From Plasmodium coatneyi (taxonomy: Eukaryota > Apicomplexa > Aconoidasida > Haemosporida > Plasmodiidae), in NCBI RefSeq assembly GCF_001680005.1, contig NC_033569.1, positions 868,001-932,000 of the forward strand: DNA of 64,000 nucleotides, written 5' to 3'. A program made the position numbers and the translations under genes. This document shows, piece after piece, positions 59,259 to 64,000 of the stretch. How positions within the stretch are numbered: the first letter of the stretch is position 1; every line of letters begins with the position of its first letter. The notes below the pieces were generated by a model, which worked only from the letters and a program-made list of their open reading frames with translations, was not told where the DNA came from and searched no databases.

Positions 59259-60914
59259 TCAAAATATAGAACTGTCACTCGTTTCTGCGTTGTCCGATAG
59301 GACGTCGTCCCCATTGTTCATGTTTTTCCCGCTGAACAATCTGCATGTAGCTGAACTTCTGCTAACTGGAATGATGATATTTAGGAGGTGATATCTTTCC
59401 AAATATTGCGACACCGCTTTTGACGATTCGAAATAGAAAGGAAACCGTATGTTGAAGTTTTTGTACGGAGGGTTGTGTCCAGCTGGAAAGAGAGGCGATC
59501 TAAAATGGGGAGAGAAAAGAAAAGGAAAAAAGGTATGCTGCATAATTACAAACTTCCGTGTGTGCAAAAATAGGCCACATTTTATCTGACTTGTTCAGGT
59601 GAAAAAGCTAAAATGGCTATTTTTTTTTTTTTTTTTTTGCCATTTTGCGGCTTCACTCTCTCTGCTCCTTTTGCATGGGCTGCCTCCCTACGTGCGCCCA
59701 AGCACCTACTTCTTAAAAAAGACGGCCAGGTGGTCATCGGCGATGTAGAGATTTACAAACTCGTGGACGGCGAAGGGGCGGCGTTCCCCCCTGGTGTCAC
59801 TTCGTTGCGTCACGATGAAGAAAGGCAGCTGAATTTGAATAACGCATATCGTATTGATCACCTGCTGGTAACGTAAAAAGTCGTCGTCCAATTCGATGTT
59901 GTATTCGTTCAAGAAGGACCTGAAAATGGCGTTGTTTTTTATTTCTTTCCTCTCAGTTTTTTCCATTTTGCTGATTTTTTCTTTTTGCTTCCCGTTCGCA
60001 CTCATGAAGGGGGGTTTAAAGTCAAAGCAGTCGATGGTGCCGTTCAGTGGGGACGTGCGCAGGTAGGGAAGGTAAAACATTTCCATCCGTTCATATCGCT
60101 CCTCGAAGGTCTTCTTATCGACAAACCACATGTCCCACTCGGGTTTCTTAACGGATAAAAAATTTTGAATGTCTTCTTGGTTGAGTTGCTCCCCCTCGCA
60201 GGTCGCGCCACCTGCTTCGTTGCTGGCTTCCTCCACAACGTTGAACTTGTGTTGCTGGTCGTCCTTTATGAACTGATCATCCGGGCTGCTCCCTGAGTAA
60301 GGGCGGAGTGCATGGAAGGAATTACATCCGAAATGTGCATCCATGTGTGTGCACTGTGGAGGTGGCCACCGTTGTGTTTTTCCACGCTATGGTATGCTAT
60401 ACTATTCTATGTTATCTTTTTCTTTTTTTGTCATTTTGACTGATTTCCCACCTTTGTACTTATGCTCGGGGAAGAAAAACAAGTTCGCGCAGGTGTCTGT
60501 GTTGTACTTATTTTTGATGGCCACCTGCACCAACTCGGCAATAACTTTCTTTAATTCCAGATTTTTTTTGCTTTGCGAAACAACTTTTGTGTTAAGAACA
60601 ATGTCATACGTCTTGTACTTCTGTCCCTTCTTATCTTCTCTCTGTTTCTCTTCTCCAATGCTCAGTGGGATTCTTAATCCCTCGTTATCATTTAAGTCGG
60701 GCATTTTTTTTAAGTGAAACTCAGCAATCAAGTTGGAAGACAGAATGTTGAAGTAGACCTTTCCCCCATTCTTTTCGTACGCCTTTATGACGAAGCCTTT
60801 CTGGGGACTTATCTTTATTGTCTTTTCTTTGCTTACCAAGTTGGCCAGTTTGGGAGAGGCGAATTTGAAATTCCTCTCGCCTTCCTGGAAGTAGCTATGG
60901 TACAGGTTGTCCAT
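59259..60914 (-). CDS. PIH1 domain-containing protein, 3 exons
   Basis: Minus-strand model: 60914-60452, 60292-59710, 59499-59259; phases 1 and 2 match at the junctions, giving 428 residues. Residues about 39-60 (KGFVIKAYEKNGGKVYFNI) and following PDLNDNEGLRIPLSIG are the PIH1 N-terminal signature. The last exon (NPPYKNFNIRFPFYF, YLERYHLLNIIIPVSR) looks like the C-terminal CS-like beta domain. The exon 2 donor is AA|GTAGGT, just ahead of an in-frame TAG, which restores FFKK to SPLFPAGHNPP. PIH1 proteins work with R2TP/HSP90 in complex assembly, including axonemal dynein preassembly; in Plasmodium the flagellate stage is the male gamete, so that role is an inference. The open frame on the opposite strand at 59613-59876 is a shadow. 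Confidence 0.88.
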
Positions 60915-61840
60915 TTTTTTTTTTATTTCTTAAAATGGGGTGGAACAATAGGAGGAGTAGCGCAAGCGGGGGGTTAATACATCCCTACGGGGGAGTTACA
61001 ATTGGGACTATGGAGATGGGTTAGAAATGTTAACGTGTGCGATTGGAACGGATTTTATTCATATAGAGAGGCGTACAATGAGGAAAGAAAGCTTAAAAGT
61101 GGTATCACAAGGGGGCTCGTCCATGGTAGAGGTAAACATACTTTTTCTTTTTTTTTTCTTAATTTTGACTGAACCGTTCATACAAAGATGGGGCAACTTG
61201 CTGTCCCGCGCATTTCATCGGCGCTGCGTGGAGGTGTACCCGAGACGACTTCCCTTCCTAGCCGAGCGAACAGGGAGAGTGACGTATTTTCGCATCGCCG
61301 TTGCGGTTTCGAATAATTTGCTTTCCCTGCGCGAGTACCTCCCCCCTCACAGGGGCCCATTAACTCGCATTTATCTTTCCCTCTAAAATTTTATTTCACC
61401 TCCTCAGAGGAAAAATAGGCGTCTTTTAAAAAAATATAGGAAAATTTTATTAAAATGGAAGAATTCCCTCAATTGATACACTTTTTGCTCCTTTTGCGTA
61501 TTTTAAACGTGGTAAGGCAAAAGGTGCTTCCCCGTTGGGGTAAATGGTGGGTGAGCGCAGCGGGCATCATCCCCATGGGTTCACACATATATATGTGTAG
61601 ATCCGTGCATATACGTACAAGAGTATGCAAGTACGTAACGCAAACATTTGTTTTTTCGCGTTTCACGGTTTGCATGTGCAACGATGGACAAGGTATGAAG
61701 GTACACACTTCCTTCTCCCCCGTCGATGCACATTCCACTTGATTTTCAGATTCTTTCCTCCTTCAACCAGGAGTGACTTCCTCTGTGTATGTGTGGATGT
61801 GTGGGTGGGGGGAGCCTCCTACGGCCAAGGCGTTCTGTAT
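60915..61840 (-). other. Upstream region of the PIH1 gene
   Basis: Non-coding gap between the 3' end of the CHCHD2-like gene and the PIH1 start codon, both on the minus strand. It should contain the PIH1 promoter. The 119-codon + strand ORF at 61027 has no recognisable feature and I do not call it. Confidence 0.45.
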
Positions 61841-62622
61841 TCACATGGACTGCTGACATGACTTTAACGAGTCGGCGTAATTCTGGCAGAGGCTGATATC
61901 GGAGTGTCTCGTCAGGCACTGCATGGGAGGGAAGGGGGGAAGTAGAAAATGTATTCGCAAAGGTCGACAGGACGGATACCAAAAGGGGTCATTTCATACT
62001 GCCGTGGGGACCCAGTCATATGGCAACAGAATAACAAAAAATCACGTCTCCCACTTTCTATGTATTACCTGGTTGAGCTCGTCCTGCAGGGGCTTGCACC
62101 TGAAGTCGTTGTTCCTTTCACTGCTCACAGCTGCTGCCTGGTTCATGTGAGCATTGTTATTTGGGTGCGAAACTTCGACGTGCCTTGGGCCCAAAATGGC
62201 ATCGACCGCTCTCTGGGCTACTCCAAATCCGACCCCGGAGGCCATTCCGCTGGCCACGGTTCCCATCATGTTGGAGATGAACCCACCGGACTTCTGTTGG
62301 GGTTGCAAGGCACCTCCCGAATAGCTTTGAGCGCTTGTGCTGTTTCCTCTGCTTACTCCACTGGAGGGGTTCTGTTTAAGGAAGGAGGACCTTGTGCCTG
62401 AAAGTTGGGATGAGGGAAGGGAATTAATGGAGTGGATATATGGGACAGCTCACGCGCGTGGGTTTCCCCCCACCGGCTGACCAAACAGCTTCTGCGAGTG
62501 TACATATATGTACGTACACGTTCATATGTTTGTTTTCTTTTTATTTGTTTTAATTTTTTTCCCTTTCCCCACTTTTGGTGCTTACTTAAACCACCCGAGC
62601 GGCTCTTTGATGAACGTCCCAT
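61841..62622 (-). CDS. Twin CX9C mitochondrial protein, CHCHD2/10 (MIX17) type, 3 exons
   Basis: Minus-strand model: 62622-62586, 62397-62069, 61918-61841; 147 residues with matching phases (donor A|GTAAGC, then CAG|GTAATA). The N-terminus MGRSSKSRSGGLSTRSSFLK is basic, Ser-rich and free of acidic residues, as in mitochondrial-import sequences. A Gly/Ala/Met-rich hydrophobic helix follows (GTVASGMASGVGFGVAQRAV, about residues 58-77). The C-terminus has Cys113, Cys123, Cys133 and Cys143 with nine residues between each, the twin CX9C motif (CKPLQDELNQC, CQNYADSLKSC) oxidised by the Mia40 pathway in the intermembrane space. The central Gly-rich helix plus CHCH motif identifies the CHCHD2/10 (MIX17) family, linked to respiration and cristae organisation. 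The exon junction falls exactly between the first two half-motifs. Confidence 0.9.
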
Positions 62623-63821
62623 TGTTCCGATGTTAAGTGAAAAGAAGGGAGGGGCTGCCCTGGGGATTCGTCCTTTTGTTGCGCAAGAAACGCGTGTACC
62701 TCTGCAGGATTGCAAGTGTGGTGAAACGCGCCCACAGTTGAACTGCCGTTTGTTAAAGTGATCGATGGAAAATGTTCGCGGGGGATGTAACTGTTTCCGT
62801 GACAGGGGTAAAACTTTTTACTTGTGAGGAATAAAACAGTTGCTGAAAAATAAAATTTCTGTTGCGCTTTGCTTTTTCGTTTCTTCGCTTCTTTGCTTCA
62901 CTTTTTTTTTTTTTTTTTTTCCTCAGGAGATGCATTCCCGAAGCAGCGCCCCCGATCAGCATATTATTTTAAACTCATTTTTTTTTTTCACCCCTTCGCT
63001 TTTTTGCACCAAGTCAGTTTGCCAGGAAAATTGCTTTTACGTTCGATCGTTGAAGGGGGATACGAAAAAAGTGAAATGACCAAAGATGGAGTTTTATATC
63101 CAAAGGGGAAAATATCGAAATATATTACACCGAAAGGAGCAAAAAAAGTGTTAAAATGGGACTACACATTGAAGGGGTTAAAAAGAACAACCCTCCATTT
63201 GACGCTTTTAAAATGGTTCGCCTTTTTGGTGAAGGGATTTTCCTTGTTCGTCCTCATTTTGGTGTGACGGTCACCTCTTCATTGAGGAGGAAATTTTTCT
63301 TTTATTTTTTGCCCACGTGTCGTTTGCGAAGTTATCACATGAGGCAACAATCATTGGGCAATCGCCCATCGTTGCAAATTCTTTTCACCGGATTGGTCTC
63401 CCCGCTTGGTCGAGAAAAGTAGTGACGCTCGGAAGAGTGTGGGAGTATGATACGTATTCAAGTGCATGCTTAACCGTGCGCAGGCGCCTGCGAGGTACAG
63501 CAACCCCGTGTGTATGTTGTCGTATGCTGACGTATGCCTCCTCCTACGGTTGGTTACCTCTTTTTTTTTTTTTTTTTTTTTTTTTGCGACAAGCTATGCC
63601 GCTACGATGGGCAACTGTTGAGGGTTAGAAGAAGCTTAAAATGGGGCAAACCCAATGCGCCCACGCTCAAGTGCCGAATGACAGTTGATACAAACGGAGT
63701 TCGCCCCATAGCAGGCACACAAAGACATCCATAAAGACACACATATAAATGCATACATATGCACATATAGGCGTACCCCTGAGCGACAACGGAAGAAAAA
63801 AAAAAAAAAAAAAAAAAACGA
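62623..63821. other. Intergenic core DNA upstream of the CHCHD2-like gene
   Basis: No gene supported. Poly-T at 62889-62911 and 63559-63585, poly-A at 63795-63818. Several + strand open frames of 60-130 codons are low complexity or lack any family feature. It contains the 3' UTR of the SF3B3 gene and the CHCHD2-like promoter. Confidence 0.45.
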
Positions 63822-64000
63822 TTAAAGAATTTTATTCCGAATGTCTTCCAACTTTCTCAGGATATCATCCGGGGTTCTCTCCAAATCGGCCGCCACTTTC
63901 CTCTGAACGTCGTATGGCAAACTGGAAAACTGCTCACATAGGTCTCCGTCAATGACGTGCTGCGGGGTGGGCAAGGTATAAACGGTGTAACCGTGGAACG
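63822..64000 (-). CDS. Splicing factor 3B subunit 3 (SF3B3/RSE1), C-terminal end, partial
   Basis: Minus-strand frame open from the window edge to TAA at 63824-63822, covering the last 58 codons. VIDGDLCEQFSSLP, DLERTPDDILRKLEDIR matches the strongly conserved C-terminus of SF3B3, the large beta-propeller (DDB1/CPSF160 family) subunit of the SF3b complex in the U2 snRNP, which acts in branch-site recognition. The 5' part lies beyond the right edge. The last residues NKIL replace the aromatic end seen in animal proteins. Confidence 0.93.
   Translation of the reverse strand, partial: FHGYTVYTLPTPQHVIDGDLCEQFSSLPYDVQRKVAADLERTPDDILRKLEDIRNKIL

Noticed and set aside
59613..59876. 87-codon + strand ORF
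   Set aside because: It lies antisense to exon 2 of the PIH1 gene, which has phase-consistent splicing and a family match.
61027..61386. 119-codon + strand ORF with a hydrophobic stretch
   Set aside because: No family features; hydrophobic part comes from a poly-T run; it sits where the PIH1 promoter is expected.

Overview
The window is from a primate malaria parasite of the Plasmodium knowlesi type. Three things show this: (i) large multi-exon SICAvar genes, recognised by Cys-rich extracellular exons, one TM exon ending in a LLWK-type boundary, and a last exon with IIDIHLEV and EDFFEILVQ; (ii) KIR genes with the C-x-FYYWLGD hallmark; (iii) long internal arrays of degenerate telomere heptamers (GGGTTTA/GGGTTCA). 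These traits are known from P. knowlesi and its sister P. coatneyi, and I cannot separate the two by eye. All multi-exon models are my own reconstructions from GT/AG sites and reading-frame phase.

Layout. Bases 1 to about 57,400 are an accessory antigen-gene region. It is built as a recurring cassette: heptamer array, then SICAvar on the + strand, then KIR on the - strand, tail to tail. Cassette 1: array 960-2720, SICAvar-1 3641-10468, orphan KIR last exon 11204-11548. Cassette 2: no array, SICAvar-2 13188-18194, KIR-A 19234-21395. Cassette 3: array 22860-24460, SICAvar-3 25560-31814 (frame broken in a poly-A run), KIR-B 32386-34077. Cassette 4: array 35285-35985, SICAvar-4 37483-42986, then a convergent pair of two-domain KIRs, KIR-C (+, 45453-48508) and KIR-D (-, 50048-52890). 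Cassette 5: array 53755-54570, only a scrap of SICAvar last-intron repeat (about 54580-54790), KIR-E (-, 55167-56633). Three of the four arrays switch from G-strand to C-strand heptamers part way, the orientation expected of head-to-head telomere joins.

From about 57,470 to the right edge base composition and texture change to ordinary conserved chromosome core. It holds a 38-residue small ORF with a YG...GTGKFNWG motif (+), a three-exon PIH1-domain gene (-), a three-exon twin-CX9C CHCHD2/MIX17-like gene (-), and the last 58 codons of splicing factor SF3B3/RSE1 (-) cut by the window edge.

How it works together: SICAvar products are the variant antigens on the infected red-cell surface, and KIR products are the PIR-superfamily variant proteins. 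Shared arrays, intron minisatellites and flanking blocks give many ectopic recombination substrates. One exchange is visible directly: intron 4 of SICAvar-1 and intron 1 of KIR-A carry an almost identical minisatellite block in inverted orientation (5 versus 8 repeat units).
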